DNA from: Mesoaciditoga sp964503355
Lineage (GTDB): Bacteria > Thermotogota > Thermotogae > Mesoaciditogales > Mesoaciditogaceae
Assembly: GCA_964503355.1 (NCBI GenBank)
Contig: CAZCZS010000002.1
Coordinates: forward strand, 1-54,939
DNA: 54,939 bases
Reading direction: 5' to 3'
Shown here: positions 1 to 8,358 of the stretch, piece after piece
Layout of the letters: each line of letters opens with the position of its first letter
Numbering within the stretch: position 1 is the stretch's first letter
Position numbers and translations under genes: made by a program
The notes under the pieces: generated by a model
What the model saw: only the letters and a program-made list of their open reading frames with translations
Databases searched by the model: none
Told to the model about the DNA's origin: nothing

Positions 1-122
1 AGGTGGCGATCGTCATGGCTCTAACGGGTAAGAGTTTAAACGAGGCGGAAAAACTGCTTAAAACGTATAAAGGAAAAATAGGAATGCTTTTCCAGAGTGA
101 AAATCGTTTATTTGATTCATAA
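1..122 (+). CDS. murQ: MurQ-like N-acetylmuramate-6-phosphate etherase, C-terminal fragment
   Basis: Only the last 39 codons are inside the window, in the frame beginning at base 3 and ending with TAA at 120-122. The peptide reads VAIVMALTGKSLNEAEKLL and then a Lys/Gly-rich tail. The pattern 'VAIVM-LTG-S--EAE-LL' followed by a short tail is what I know from the C-terminal three-helix region of MurQ, which cleaves the lactyl ether of MurNAc-6-phosphate to give GlcNAc-6-phosphate in cell wall recycling. The catalytic SIS domain lies outside the window, so the call rests on a short tail. The peptide transporter that follows on the same strand would fit muropeptide salvage, but this is inference. 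Confidence 0.55.
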   Translation, partial: VAIVMALTGKSLNEAEKLLKTYKGKIGMLFQSENRLFDS

Positions 123-168
123 ATTTATCCTTTTATTTGTAAAGGAATTTTCCAAAAAGGGGGTGAAA

Positions 169-210
169 ATGATCATAACTTTTCGTTTGTACTTGGCTTT
201 AATATTATAA
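169..210 (+). CDS. Possible 13-residue hydrophobic leader peptide upstream of the peptide-binding protein
   Basis: A very short reading frame (MIITFRLYLALIL, stop TAA) starts three bases after a strong ribosome site (GGGGGTG at 159-165). It ends 24 bases before the ATG of the peptide-binding protein. The ribosome site is as good as that of the real gene that follows. The peptide is almost entirely hydrophobic. It could be a leader that couples or tunes translation of the transporter, or the SD-ATG pair may be chance in AT-rich sequence. There is no homology evidence. Confidence 0.3.
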   Translation: MIITFRLYLALIL

Positions 211-234
211 AATTTGAAGGGAGAGGATATTAAA

Positions 235-1872
235 ATGAAAAAAAGGATTTTTGTTTCCGTTATGGTGATTTTGATCACTATATCGATGGTGTTTTTTGCC
301 GGTAATATCAAATATGGAGGTACTTTAACGTTAACCGGTGGTGCGGCAAGCCCTTCGCCTGCACGGATATTCAATCCTTTTAGTCCAAGTGTACTCTACG
401 GTGCATATGCCATATATCAACCACTTTTAAATGTAAACGCTTTTAACGGAAAGATAACGCCACTACTTGCGGTTTCTTTTAAATGGGAAGATAACGGATA
501 CAAACTGGTTTACCAACTTAGACAAGGAGTGAAGTGGTCGGATGGCGCTCCTTTCACTTCAAAGGACGTCGTTTTTACTTTTAACATGTTAAAGAAATAT
601 CCAGCGTTAGATACAAGAGGAATATGGTCAAGTGGAGCTCTTGATAGTGTTGTCGCTGATGGAGATTATACGGTAATATTTAACTTCAAAAAACTTGATA
701 CTCCTCTTGCAATTAGCATAGATGCCATTCCGATAGTACCAGAACACATATGGTCAAAGGTGAAAAATCCTGTGACATGGACAGATCCAGATCCAATTGG
801 TACAGGACCGTTTGTGTTTGAAAGATTTGCGGGTTCTACTTATTTCCTTAAGAAAAATCCAAATTATTGGCAAAAAGGTAGACCTTATATAGATCAACTC
901 AAATTTGTCATATATACAACTAATACCGCTGCCACTATGGCCTTGTCGAGAGGAATACTCGATTGGGGAGGCTATTTTATTCCAAGTATTGAAAAGGTAT
1001 ATGTAAGTCGTAACCCAAAATATTACCATTATTGGTTCCCGCCACTTAGTGTTATAGGCTTATTCTTTAACGATCAAAAGTATCCTTTTAACAATTTAGA
1101 AGTAAGACGAGCTATTGCCATGGCTATAAATAAAGAACGAATTTCTAAGATCGGAGAGTATGGTTACGGGTTACCTGCTGATCCAACTGGATTACTTCCA
1201 TCCTTCATGGATAAATGGTTCTACCAACCTCTTTCATCTCTTAAATACAAATACGATCCTCAAGAGGCAAGAAAATTGCTTGAGAATGCAGGTTTTAAGA
1301 TGGGAAATGATGGCATATTTGTTGACAAAAACGGCAAAAAGCTTGCAGTCAATCTTTCGGTTGTTACAGGATGGACAGATTGGGTAACTGACGTTCGATT
1401 GATTTCTCAAGATCTAAAAAAGATAGGCATATTGGTAAACATAAAATCCACAACTTTCTCAACATATATGGCTTCTCTTTCAACTGGCTCTTTTGACATG
1501 GCCCTTATGTGGACCGGTTCTGGTCCTTCACCGTATTTCACTTTTAAAGCTCGACTGAGCAGTAAGAACTCCGCTCCTATTGGAAAAAATGCCCCAGCTA
1601 ATTACGAACGATGGGAAGATCCGATAACAGATTCGGCGCTTCAAATTTACAGAGAAAGCACATCATTTAGCATGAAGAAACGTGCTATGGCCATAATGGA
1701 ATGGGTTATGGTTACACAAGTTCCGTTCATGCCATTGTACTACGGTCCCGTTTGGTATGAGTACAACACGATGCGTTTTGTGGGATGGCCAACAAAAGAA
1801 GACCCATATTGTGTTCCCGAAAACGGATATGGAAATTTCTCAATAATACTTACACACGTTCATTTGAGATGA
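235..1872 (+). CDS. Extracellular oligopeptide-binding protein of ABC transporter (SBP_bac_5 type)
   Basis: A 545-residue family 5 solute-binding protein captures peptides (or in some Thermotogales, oligosaccharides) outside the cytoplasmic membrane and hands them to the permeases encoded next. The N-terminus is a typical signal peptide: MKKR, a hydrophobic core to about residue 23, then FFA-GN. It has no lipobox cysteine, so it is probably soluble in the periplasm. Family landmarks are seen: YQPLL, 'LRQGVKWSDG' near residue 100, 'DPIGTGPF', and the repeated 'EARKLLENAGF'. I chose the ATG at 235 because GGGAGAGG lies 9-16 bases upstream; an upstream TTG at 214 has no such site. The gene is first in a five-gene operon and is separated from the permeases by a strong hairpin. 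Substrate cannot be told from sequence. Confidence 0.9.
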   Translation: MKKRIFVSVMVILITISMVFFAGNIKYGGTLTLTGGAASPSPARIFNPFSPSVLYGAYAIYQPLLNVNAFNGKITPLLAVSFKWEDNGYKLVYQLRQGVKWSDGAPFTSKDVVFTFNMLKKYPALDTRGIWSSGALDSVVADGDYTVIFNFKKLDTPLAISIDAIPIVPEHIWSKVKNPVTWTDPDPIGTGPFVFERFAGSTYFLKKNPNYWQKGRPYIDQLKFVIYTTNTAATMALSRGILDWGGYFIPSIEKVYVSRNPKYYHYWFPPLSVIGLFFNDQKYPFNNLEVRRAIAMAINKERISKIGEYGYGLPADPTGLLPSFMDKWFYQPLSSLKYKYDPQEARKLLENAGFKMGNDGIFVDKNGKKLAVNLSVVTGWTDWVTDVRLISQDLKKIGILVNIKSTTFSTYMASLSTGSFDMALMWTGSGPSPYFTFKARLSSKNSAPIGKNAPANYERWEDPITDSALQIYRESTSFSMKKRAMAIMEWVMVTQVPFMPLYYGPVWYEYNTMRFVGWPTKEDPYCVPENGYGNFSIILTHVHLR

Positions 1873-1905
1873 TTTCGCGAAACTATTTATAAAAGTTGAG
1901 TTAAA

Positions 1906-1964
1906 AAGTTCCTGTATCCCGAGAGAACGTTGATCTCAAACGGACTTAAAGGATACAGGAACTT
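1906..1964 (+). promoter_or_regulatory. Intra-operon hairpin after the peptide-binding protein gene
   Basis: AAGTTCCTGTATCC (1906-1919) and its exact complement GGATACAGGAACTT (1951-1964) can form a 14 bp stem. The loop contains a smaller GAGA/TCTC pair. It has no downstream T-run, so it is not a standard terminator. Its place 33 bases after the binding-protein stop and 125 bases before the permease start suits a 3'-end mRNA stabiliser or attenuator that keeps binding-protein mRNA in excess. An equivalent hairpin follows livJ (26588-26638). Confidence 0.7.
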
Positions 1965-2089
1965 GTAACTTTGAAGAATTTTTCCATTTACCACGAAAAA
2001 ATATTCAAAATCTAAATCGGCAATTTATCTTACAAAAATGTGTTAAAACAAGAAATTCCCCTAATGAAATGAAAAAAGGAGTGATTCCT

Positions 2090-3070
2090 TTGCAATTACT
2101 TAGAAAAATAGCATTTATGCTATTGACGATTTGGGTAGCTCTAACGATAAACTTTGCTTTACCACGTTTGATGCCTGGAAATCCTGCCCAAACCATCATG
2201 GCAAAATTCCGAGGAAAACTACCACCAAGAGCATTGCATTCTCTTGAAGCGGCATTTGGTATAAATGTGAAGCAAAATATATTTGAACAATATTGGAGCT
2301 ATTTAAACAATACCATTCACGGCAAATTAGGCTTATCCATAACTTATTTTCCGGAGCCAGTTTCCAAATTGTTGGAAAAGGCCATTCCTTGGACTCTAGG
2401 TCTTATAGGAATTTCTACCGTTATAGCTTTTGTTTTAGGTACTATTTTGGGAATAAAATCCGCTTGGAAAAGAAATCATTTTCTTTATGATATGAGCGTA
2501 CCTCTCGGACTGTTCTTACAGGCTATACCGTATTTTTGGTTAGCCCTTTTATTTTTATACGTGTTTTCGTATACGCTTGGTTGGTTTCCACTGGCTGGAG
2601 GAACATCGGGATATTATGTTGGTTTTTTCAATGTTTTAGACATAATTTATCATTCAATTCTTCCCGCTCTTACCATAATCATAACGGCAAGTGGAGGTTG
2701 GCTGCTTACAATGAGAAATAACATGATAAACGTGCTTTCCGAAGATTATGTGAGTTTTGCCGTGGCAAAAGGAATACCAGATAAAAAGATCATGTATCGT
2801 TACGCCGCACGAAATGCGATACTGCCAAGTATTACGGGATTTGCAATGGCTTTAGGATATGCGGTTGGAGGAGCGTTGGTAACAGAAATGGTTTTTTCAT
2901 ATCCGGGCGTGGGTTATTTGCTTTTTCAAGCAGTCGAAAGCTTGGATTATCCGTTAATGCAAGCCATTTTTTCCGTTATAACCATAGCTGTTATACTGGC
3001 AAATTTTCTGGCGGATATATCTTTAGTCTTTCTTGATCCAAGAATTAAAAGTGGAGGGCGAGAGGGATGA
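2090..3070 (+). CDS. Oligopeptide ABC transporter permease, DppB/OppB type
   Basis: A 326-residue inner-membrane permease, first of the two channel subunits for peptide import. It has the N-terminal helix with 'LTINFALPRLMPGNP' typical of the DppB/OppB N-terminus, about six hydrophobic segments, and the EAA loop 'AVAKGIPDKKIMYRYAARNAILP' in pieces near residues 225-250 that contacts the ATPases. I place the start at TTG 2090: AAAGGAGTGATT ends just upstream of it. The ATG at 2069 overlaps this ribosome site and has none of its own. It overlaps the next permease by 4 bases (ATGA). Confidence 0.9.
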   Translation: MQLLRKIAFMLLTIWVALTINFALPRLMPGNPAQTIMAKFRGKLPPRALHSLEAAFGINVKQNIFEQYWSYLNNTIHGKLGLSITYFPEPVSKLLEKAIPWTLGLIGISTVIAFVLGTILGIKSAWKRNHFLYDMSVPLGLFLQAIPYFWLALLFLYVFSYTLGWFPLAGGTSGYYVGFFNVLDIIYHSILPALTIIITASGGWLLTMRNNMINVLSEDYVSFAVAKGIPDKKIMYRYAARNAILPSITGFAMALGYAVGGALVTEMVFSYPGVGYLLFQAVESLDYPLMQAIFSVITIAVILANFLADISLVFLDPRIKSGGREG

Positions 3071-3906
3071 AAAAGTTTATTTTGATCTTTTTTAACAACA
3101 AAAAATCTACGGTTGGATTCGTAATCATACTTATTTTCACACTTTTGGCATTTATTGGACCAAGTGTTGCACCGTATGATCCTCAAGGAATGAATTTCAT
3201 CCCATTATCATCTCCCAGCTTTTCACATCCGTTGGGAACCAACTCATACGGGCAGGATTTACTTTCAAGAATTTTAGTTGGTACAAGATTATCTCTGATC
3301 GTTGCAATATTGACAGGACTCATAACGACAATTATTTCCACCTTGATAGGATTAACCTCAGGTTATTTTGGCGGGGTGGTTGATGATATTCTAATGACGA
3401 TTACGAATATATTTTTGGTAATTCCGGGTTTACCCTTAATGATAATAATAGCCGCCTACATAACCGTCAAAGGAGTATGGCCAATAATACTTGTCATTTC
3501 ATTTACCGGTTGGGCATGGGGAGCTCGTGTGTTGCGTTCACAATCTTTAACTTTAAAAAATAGAGATTTTGTCAAAGCAGCCGTTGTAACAGGAGAAAGT
3601 TCTTTTAGAATAGTACTATTTGAAATCCTTCCAAATATGTTATCTCTTATCGCTGCAAATTTTTTTGGGACAGCCGTTTACGCGGTTTTGAGTGAAGCCA
3701 CCCTTGAATTTCTTGGGCTTGGAAGCCCAGAAGTGATCAGTTGGGGCACGATTTTATATTGGGCGCAAAATAATCAAGCTTTGATGTTGGGGGCGTGGTG
3801 GTGGTTTGTTTTTCCAGGTTTATGTATAGCTTTGCTGGGTACCGCTTTTGCACTGATGAATTTTGCCGTTGATGAGTTGACCAATCCAAGATTGAGGAAG
3901 CGATGA
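3067..3906 (+). CDS. Oligopeptide ABC transporter permease, DppC/OppC type
   Basis: The second channel subunit, 279 residues. It begins with the short cytoplasmic region and first helix followed by the 'VAPYDPQ' and 'HPLGTNSYGQDLLSRILVGTR' type motif (here in part) characteristic of DppC/OppC. It keeps the EAA loop with 'FVKAAVVTGESSFRIVLFEILPN' in the C-terminal half and a 'EATLEFLGLG' stretch. The ATG at 3067 follows GAGGGCGAGAGGG and overlaps the stop of the preceding permease, which indicates translational coupling. Substrate specificity is set by the binding protein. Confidence 0.92.
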   Translation: MKKFILIFFNNKKSTVGFVIILIFTLLAFIGPSVAPYDPQGMNFIPLSSPSFSHPLGTNSYGQDLLSRILVGTRLSLIVAILTGLITTIISTLIGLTSGYFGGVVDDILMTITNIFLVIPGLPLMIIIAAYITVKGVWPIILVISFTGWAWGARVLRSQSLTLKNRDFVKAAVVTGESSFRIVLFEILPNMLSLIAANFFGTAVYAVLSEATLEFLGLGSPEVISWGTILYWAQNNQALMLGAWWWFVFPGLCIALLGTAFALMNFAVDELTNPRLRKR

Positions 3907-4892
3907 AAATGGGAAAACTTCTAAAAGTTGAAAATCTAAACGCTGGTTACAAGCTGAAGAATGCAACTATTCATGCGGTGCGGGGGGTATCCTTTGATCT
4001 TAAAGAAAGAGAATTTCTTGGAATAGCGGGGGAATCAGGATGTGGAAAATCAACGCTTGCATTTGGAATAGTACAAATGCTTACACCCCCAGGAAAGATC
4101 TTTTCAGGGAAAATAAAATTCAACGGAAAAGATTTGTTAAAGGTAGAGAAAGAAGAGCTTAGAAAAATGAGATGGAAAGAATTCTCGATAGTGTTTCAGG
4201 CCTCGATGAACGTTCTAAATCCGGTTATGAAAATCAAAGATCAGATATTTGATGCGATAACTTATCACACAAACGATTATAAAGATCATTTAGAAGAAAG
4301 AGCAAAGGAGCTTCTCTCACTCGTCAACGTTTCAGAAAAATATCTAAATGCCTATCCACACCAACTTTCTGGCGGAATGAAACAAAGAATAGTAATAGCA
4401 ATAGCACTGGCCCTCAATCCGAAAATGATAATTATGGATGAGCCAACAACGGCTCTAGACGTTGTTGTACAAAAAAAGATACTTCAAGAAATAGATGAAT
4501 TAAGAAAAAAATTTGGATTTTCAATAATATTCATAACCCATGACCTGTCATTACTTGTCGAAATAAGTGATACCATAGCGATCATGTACGCAGGAAGCAT
4601 AATTGAAAAAGCGAAATCCAAGAGACTTTACGAACATCCATTACACCCATATACGGAAGGATTGATGAACTCATTTCCGCCACTTGTCGGAAAAAGGAAA
4701 AAATTACATGGAATAGCGGGACGTCCCCCTGATTTATCACACGAAATGAAAGGATGTCCTTTTTACGAAAGATGTACAAAGCGTATAGAAGGAGTATGTG
4801 ATCGTGTAGTTCCTAAATTAAGAGAGGTAGAACCTGATCATACAGTGGCATGCCATCTGTACGACAAGGAAGGTGAAAGCAATGCAAACTGA
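3903..4892 (+). CDS. Oligopeptide ABC transporter ATPase, DppD/OppD type
   Basis: A 329-residue ATP-hydrolysing subunit. Visible motifs are Walker A GESGCGKST (about residues 48-56), signature LSGGMKQR, Walker B MIIMDEPTTALD and the switch histidine in ITHD. The C-terminal oligopeptide domain carries four cysteines (GCPFYERC, GVC, ACHLY), the arrangement reported to bind an iron-sulfur cluster in some DppD-type proteins. The ATG at 3903 overlaps the preceding permease stop and follows GAGGAAG. It overlaps the next ATPase by 11 bases. Confidence 0.92.
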   Translation: MKMGKLLKVENLNAGYKLKNATIHAVRGVSFDLKEREFLGIAGESGCGKSTLAFGIVQMLTPPGKIFSGKIKFNGKDLLKVEKEELRKMRWKEFSIVFQASMNVLNPVMKIKDQIFDAITYHTNDYKDHLEERAKELLSLVNVSEKYLNAYPHQLSGGMKQRIVIAIALALNPKMIIMDEPTTALDVVVQKKILQEIDELRKKFGFSIIFITHDLSLLVEISDTIAIMYAGSIIEKAKSKRLYEHPLHPYTEGLMNSFPPLVGKRKKLHGIAGRPPDLSHEMKGCPFYERCTKRIEGVCDRVVPKLREVEPDHTVACHLYDKEGESNAN

Positions 4893-5868
4893 AATTAAAG
4901 AAAAAACTAATGTAATAAGCGTAGAAAATCTGGTAAAAGAGTTCAAAATAGGAGGAATCACACATACAAAAACGGTTCATGCGGTTAACGGCGTAGATTT
5001 AAATATAGGAAAAAAAGAAGTGGTTGGTTTGGTGGGAGAATCCGGTTCCGGAAAAACTACGGTTGCAAGAGTAATAGCGAGGTTATATGAACCAACATCT
5101 GGAAGGATCATCTTAAACGGAAAAGAAATGCCGAAGAAAATGCAAAGAAGGAATCTGCTTGATTATCGAAAGCACGTTCAAATGATATTTCAAGATCCAT
5201 TTTCATCACTGAATCCTTTACATACAGTTGAATACACACTTGAAAGACCGTTAAAAGTGCACAAGATAGTTGAAGGAAGCAAAAGAAAGGAAAGATTAAA
5301 AATGTTACTTGAAACGTGTGGACTGGCTCCGGCGGAAAAATACATTGATAAATATTCTTACGAGCTTTCTGGAGGAGAACGCCAAAGAGTTGGGATAGCG
5401 CGAGCATTGGCGGTTAAACCACAGCTTATATTGGCAGATGAACCAACCTCGATGTTAGATGTATCTATAAGACTGGATATAATGAATTTGATGTTGGATT
5501 TAAAAGAAAGGGAAGAAGTTTCCTATCTATTCATAACCCATGATTTGGCTGGAGCGCATTACATATCCGACAGAATAGCGATAATGTACGCTGGTCACAT
5601 AGTAGAAATAGGACCATCTGATGATGTGATAAACGATCCCAAGCATCCATACACACAGTTGTTGAAGAAAGCGGCTCCGAAACCGGAATCGGGTTTAAAA
5701 CCTGAGAAAATAGATGTTGGAGGGGAAGTTCCAGATCTAACAACGTTACCAGTTGGCTGTCCATTCGAACCCAGATGTTTGTTTGCAAAACGTGAATGTA
5801 AGGAAAGGTTACCAAATATGATAAAAGTGGGAAAAGATCATTATGTGAGATGCTTGCTTTACAAATAA
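4882..5868 (+). CDS. Oligopeptide ABC transporter ATPase, DppF/OppF type
   Basis: The partner ATPase, 328 residues, with Walker A GESGSGKTT, signature ELSGGERQR, Walker B LILADEPTSMLD and an ITHD switch. Its C-terminal extension again has four cysteines (GCPFEPRC, ECKE, RCLLYK). The ATG at 4882 is preferred because AAGGAAGGTG ends seven bases upstream; a GTG at 4873 lies inside this ribosome site. It is the last subunit of the transporter and is followed closely by a TIM-barrel-like gene that probably shares the transcript. Confidence 0.92.
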   Translation: MQTEIKEKTNVISVENLVKEFKIGGITHTKTVHAVNGVDLNIGKKEVVGLVGESGSGKTTVARVIARLYEPTSGRIILNGKEMPKKMQRRNLLDYRKHVQMIFQDPFSSLNPLHTVEYTLERPLKVHKIVEGSKRKERLKMLLETCGLAPAEKYIDKYSYELSGGERQRVGIARALAVKPQLILADEPTSMLDVSIRLDIMNLMLDLKEREEVSYLFITHDLAGAHYISDRIAIMYAGHIVEIGPSDDVINDPKHPYTQLLKKAAPKPESGLKPEKIDVGGEVPDLTTLPVGCPFEPRCLFAKRECKERLPNMIKVGKDHYVRCLLYK

Positions 5869-5903
5869 AGAAATTAAAAATTCATGTCAAAGGAGTGAAA
5901 GTT

Positions 5904-6902
5904 ATGAAATTAGGTATGAGTTATTTTGGAAACAAGTATGTAGAATGCGCTCAAGAACATTTAAAGCACATGAAAGAGATGGGAGCTTCTTACGTTGTTT
6001 TCACGTTTAGCGAAAACGATTTTTATTATTATGAGCATACCATGCATGAATTTTTTGATATCGCTCATAAAATTGGACTTGAAGTCTGGGTTGATCCTTG
6101 GGCAATAGGAGGGATCTTTGGTGGTGAAGCATTTAGCAAATTTCTCTTGGACAATCCAAGTGAATGGCAGGTGAGAAACGATGGAGTAAGCGTTCCACAC
6201 GCTTGCTTGAACTCAACAAAGCTCAAGGATTTTCTCAAGAAAATAGTTGATTCGGTTTCCGCTGGCGGTGCGGACTATATTTTTTGGGATGAACCACATT
6301 GGTACATTCCCAGGTGGGATGGTGTTGAAGAGGACTCGCTATGGGCATGCAGATGTGAACATTGCCAAAAGCTATTTGAAGAAAAATACGGATACGAAAT
6401 GCCAACGGTTTTGGAAAGGGATGTCATTGAATTCAAAAAAAATTCTGCATTTTCCCTATTCAAGGAAATGAGCGAATACGCGAAAAGAAAGGGACTTAAA
6501 AATGCGGTTTGTTTTCTTCCAATAGAGGACGAAAAAATTATGAGTATTCCTTACGAAAAGATCGCTTCCTTGAATAGTATCGATACGATAGGTTCCGATC
6601 CATACTGGTATGTTTTTAACAAAAAAATAGAAGACTTTGTAGAGCCAGTGACAAAGAAAATGTTGGGAATAGGTGAAAAATTTTCAAAAGAAGTTCAAAT
6701 GTGGATTCAAGGTTACAAAGTTCCATCAAATAGGGAAAAAGAAATGGAAGAGGCAGCTGAGATTATGTACAGATTGGGAGTAAAAAATATCGCGGTGTGG
6801 TCATATAACGGTGCCGCTCACATGTCTTATTTGAGATCTGATAATCCACAAAAGGTAACGGAGGAGCTTGAAAAGATATTTAAGAAGTTTGCAAATTCTT
6901 GA
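5904..6902 (+). CDS. TIM-barrel-like protein of unknown function in the peptide-transport operon
   Basis: A 332-residue cytoplasmic protein with no signal peptide. I do not recognise a named family. The alternation of beta and alpha segments, an early 'MKEMGASYVVFTFSEND', the central 'DYIFWDEPHW' and the late 'GVKNIAVWSYNG' look like the strands of a glycosidase-type (beta/alpha)8 barrel with acidic residues at strand ends. There is also a 'CRCEHC' cysteine cluster that could bind metal. The ATG at 5904 follows AAAGGAGTGA. The gene sits 35 bases after the last ATPase and not far from a murQ tail, so a role in handling an imported glycan or peptide-linked sugar is possible but unproven. Confidence 0.6.
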   Translation: MKLGMSYFGNKYVECAQEHLKHMKEMGASYVVFTFSENDFYYYEHTMHEFFDIAHKIGLEVWVDPWAIGGIFGGEAFSKFLLDNPSEWQVRNDGVSVPHACLNSTKLKDFLKKIVDSVSAGGADYIFWDEPHWYIPRWDGVEEDSLWACRCEHCQKLFEEKYGYEMPTVLERDVIEFKKNSAFSLFKEMSEYAKRKGLKNAVCFLPIEDEKIMSIPYEKIASLNSIDTIGSDPYWYVFNKKIEDFVEPVTKKMLGIGEKFSKEVQMWIQGYKVPSNREKEMEEAAEIMYRLGVKNIAVWSYNGAAHMSYLRSDNPQKVTEELEKIFKKFANS

Positions 6903-7009
6903 CTTTCGAAAAGTGCAACGATCTTAATCTAAAAAATCTCAAAAATCAATAAGAAAGAAAACATAGTTGGTACTACGACAAAAAAATTAGTTGTAGAGGA
7001 GGAAAAAGG

Positions 7010-8020
7010 GTGCAGATAAAAAGGCTTTTACCTTCCCAACTAAAAGAAGCGGTAGCACTTGCAGATCGAGTTTTCAAACCCGAGGATGGATCTATGGGAA
7101 AGAATTTCCCACTCCTTTTTTCGAAGGAAAACGCTCAAAATATTCTGGTTGTTGAGGAAAACGGAAGGATCGTTTCCATGGTGGGTATCATGTTCGTGCA
7201 GGCACAAATTTTTAGCTCTCGATTGAAAATCGCGTTGGTTGGTTCTGTTTGTACCGATGAAGCTTTCAGAAAAAGAGGATACTCAACTCGATTGATGTAT
7301 AAAGCGGAAAAAATCTCTTTGGAAAACAACGCTGCTTTGATGATGATCCATGGGGATAACAGCATTTACAGAAATTTTGGTGCCGTTGATACGGGAAGGT
7401 ATTTCACCGTGACCGTTAAAGCAAATTCTGTAAGAGAAATATCGACCTTAACTTTTAGAAAGGCAAGGTATTCCGATATTGATCGGATGATGGTTTGGCA
7501 TTCCAGAGAACCTATACGATTCATACGACCGCCTGAAAGATTTAAGATTTTCCATAAAACCCAACACGCGTGGGATGGTAAAGCAGAAACATTCATTAAT
7601 GATTTTTCTTACATAACGGTTGTCAAGAGAAAAAAGTTCAGTGATTGCATAGAATCTGCTGGAGAACCAAAAGCGATCGTCGATCTTGTTCACGCTTTTT
7701 CAAGTGAAAACGGTCCAATAATCATGCATATGGATCCTGTAAAAGGAGCTATGTTAAAACCGTTTTTAGGAACTCTGAAACCTCGTAAATTTCTGGGAAC
7801 TATGAAAGTCCTTAGCAAAGAATTGCTTATAGAACAATTGAAAGATTATTTTGAAGAAGCACTTTCAAAGTTGGATAGAAATCATTTATTGGATAAACTT
7901 ATGGAATTTGACAATTTGTCAGAATTTACGAACGCCGTTTTTGGAGAAGAAGAAAGAAAAATAAACTCCCACATTCTTCCAATTCCTTTACCCGATTATC
8001 ATGGAATGGATTATATATGA
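7010..8020 (+). CDS. GNAT-family N-acetyltransferase, Eis-like length
   Basis: A 336-residue protein with a GNAT fold in its N-terminal 150 residues: 'VGSVCTDEAFRKRGYSTRLM' contains the acetyl-CoA loop (R-K-R-G-Y-S) and 'MIHGDNSIYRNFGAV' the following strand and helix. The C-terminal half has a second GNAT-like stretch ('LTFRKARYSDIDRMM') and a tail with no feature I recognise, so it resembles double-GNAT proteins. GTG at 7010 is chosen because GAGGAGG lies seven bases upstream. The acetyl acceptor is unknown. It is 107 bases after the TIM-barrel gene, so it may be co-transcribed. Confidence 0.75.
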   Translation: MQIKRLLPSQLKEAVALADRVFKPEDGSMGKNFPLLFSKENAQNILVVEENGRIVSMVGIMFVQAQIFSSRLKIALVGSVCTDEAFRKRGYSTRLMYKAEKISLENNAALMMIHGDNSIYRNFGAVDTGRYFTVTVKANSVREISTLTFRKARYSDIDRMMVWHSREPIRFIRPPERFKIFHKTQHAWDGKAETFINDFSYITVVKRKKFSDCIESAGEPKAIVDLVHAFSSENGPIIMHMDPVKGAMLKPFLGTLKPRKFLGTMKVLSKELLIEQLKDYFEEALSKLDRNHLLDKLMEFDNLSEFTNAVFGEEERKINSHILPIPLPDYHGMDYI

Positions 8021-8192
8021 TGAGCTTTTGAATAAAGATATTTTCAAGATCAAACTTGCTCACGTTGGGCGTCAACTTTACAAATGACTTTTATCCATAC
8101 CTCTTCCAGCTCATTCCGAATTGACTCCCGTGTAATAAGTGTAAGTATGAAAAAACCTTTGCCGCTTTTAGAGCTATTTTATCGATGCGATC

Positions 8193-8222
8193 TTGCGAAC
8201 GAATGCGAGTTTATGATAGAAT
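8193..8222 (+). promoter_or_regulatory. Probable promoter of tRNA-Pro
   Basis: TTGCGA (8193-8198) and TAGAAT (8217-8222) are separated by 18 bases. The tRNA begins 12 bases after the -10 box, a usual distance for a short 5' leader. Confidence 0.5.
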
Positions 8223-8233
8223 ATATACGCTTT

Positions 8234-8309
8234 CAGGGCGTAGTTCAGATGGTAGAACGCCAGGTTCGGGACTTGGAGGTCGCTGGTTCAAATCCAGTCG
8301 CCCTGACCA
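8234..8309 (+). tRNA. tRNA-Pro (anticodon CGG)
   Basis: A complete cloverleaf can be folded by eye. The acceptor stem CAGGGCG pairs with CGCCCTG, and the discriminator A is followed by an encoded CCA (8307-8309). The D stem is GTTC/GAAC, the anticodon stem CCAGG/CTTGG with loop TTCGGGA, and the T arm GCTGG-TTCAAAT-CCAGT. Bases 34-36 are CGG, reading the proline codon CCG, with the G37 normal for tRNA-Pro. The first base is C rather than G, which is also seen in other bacterial tRNA-Pro. Confidence 0.95.
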
Positions 8310-8343
8310 AAAAAGGCGGCTCACATTGTGAGCCGCCTTTTTT
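8310..8343. terminator. Rho-independent terminator, probably bidirectional
   Basis: AAAAAGGCGGCTCAC and GTGAGCCGCCTTTTTT form a GC-rich stem with a 3-base loop. It is flanked by A-run and T-run, so it can end both the tRNA transcript on the plus strand and the PfkB-LacI transcript on the minus strand (its last gene stops at 8359). Confidence 0.9.
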
Positions 8344-8358
8344 AGCTTAACTGTATGT

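Noticed and set aside
117..374. 85-codon minus-strand frame
   Set aside because: Antisense to the leader region and signal peptide of the peptide-binding protein; Ile/Lys/Thr-rich composition, no ribosome site.
8084..8350. 88-codon plus-strand reading frame
   Set aside because: It runs through tRNA-Pro and its terminator; the peptide part 'VERQVRDLEVAGSNPVA' is the well-known false translation of a tRNA.
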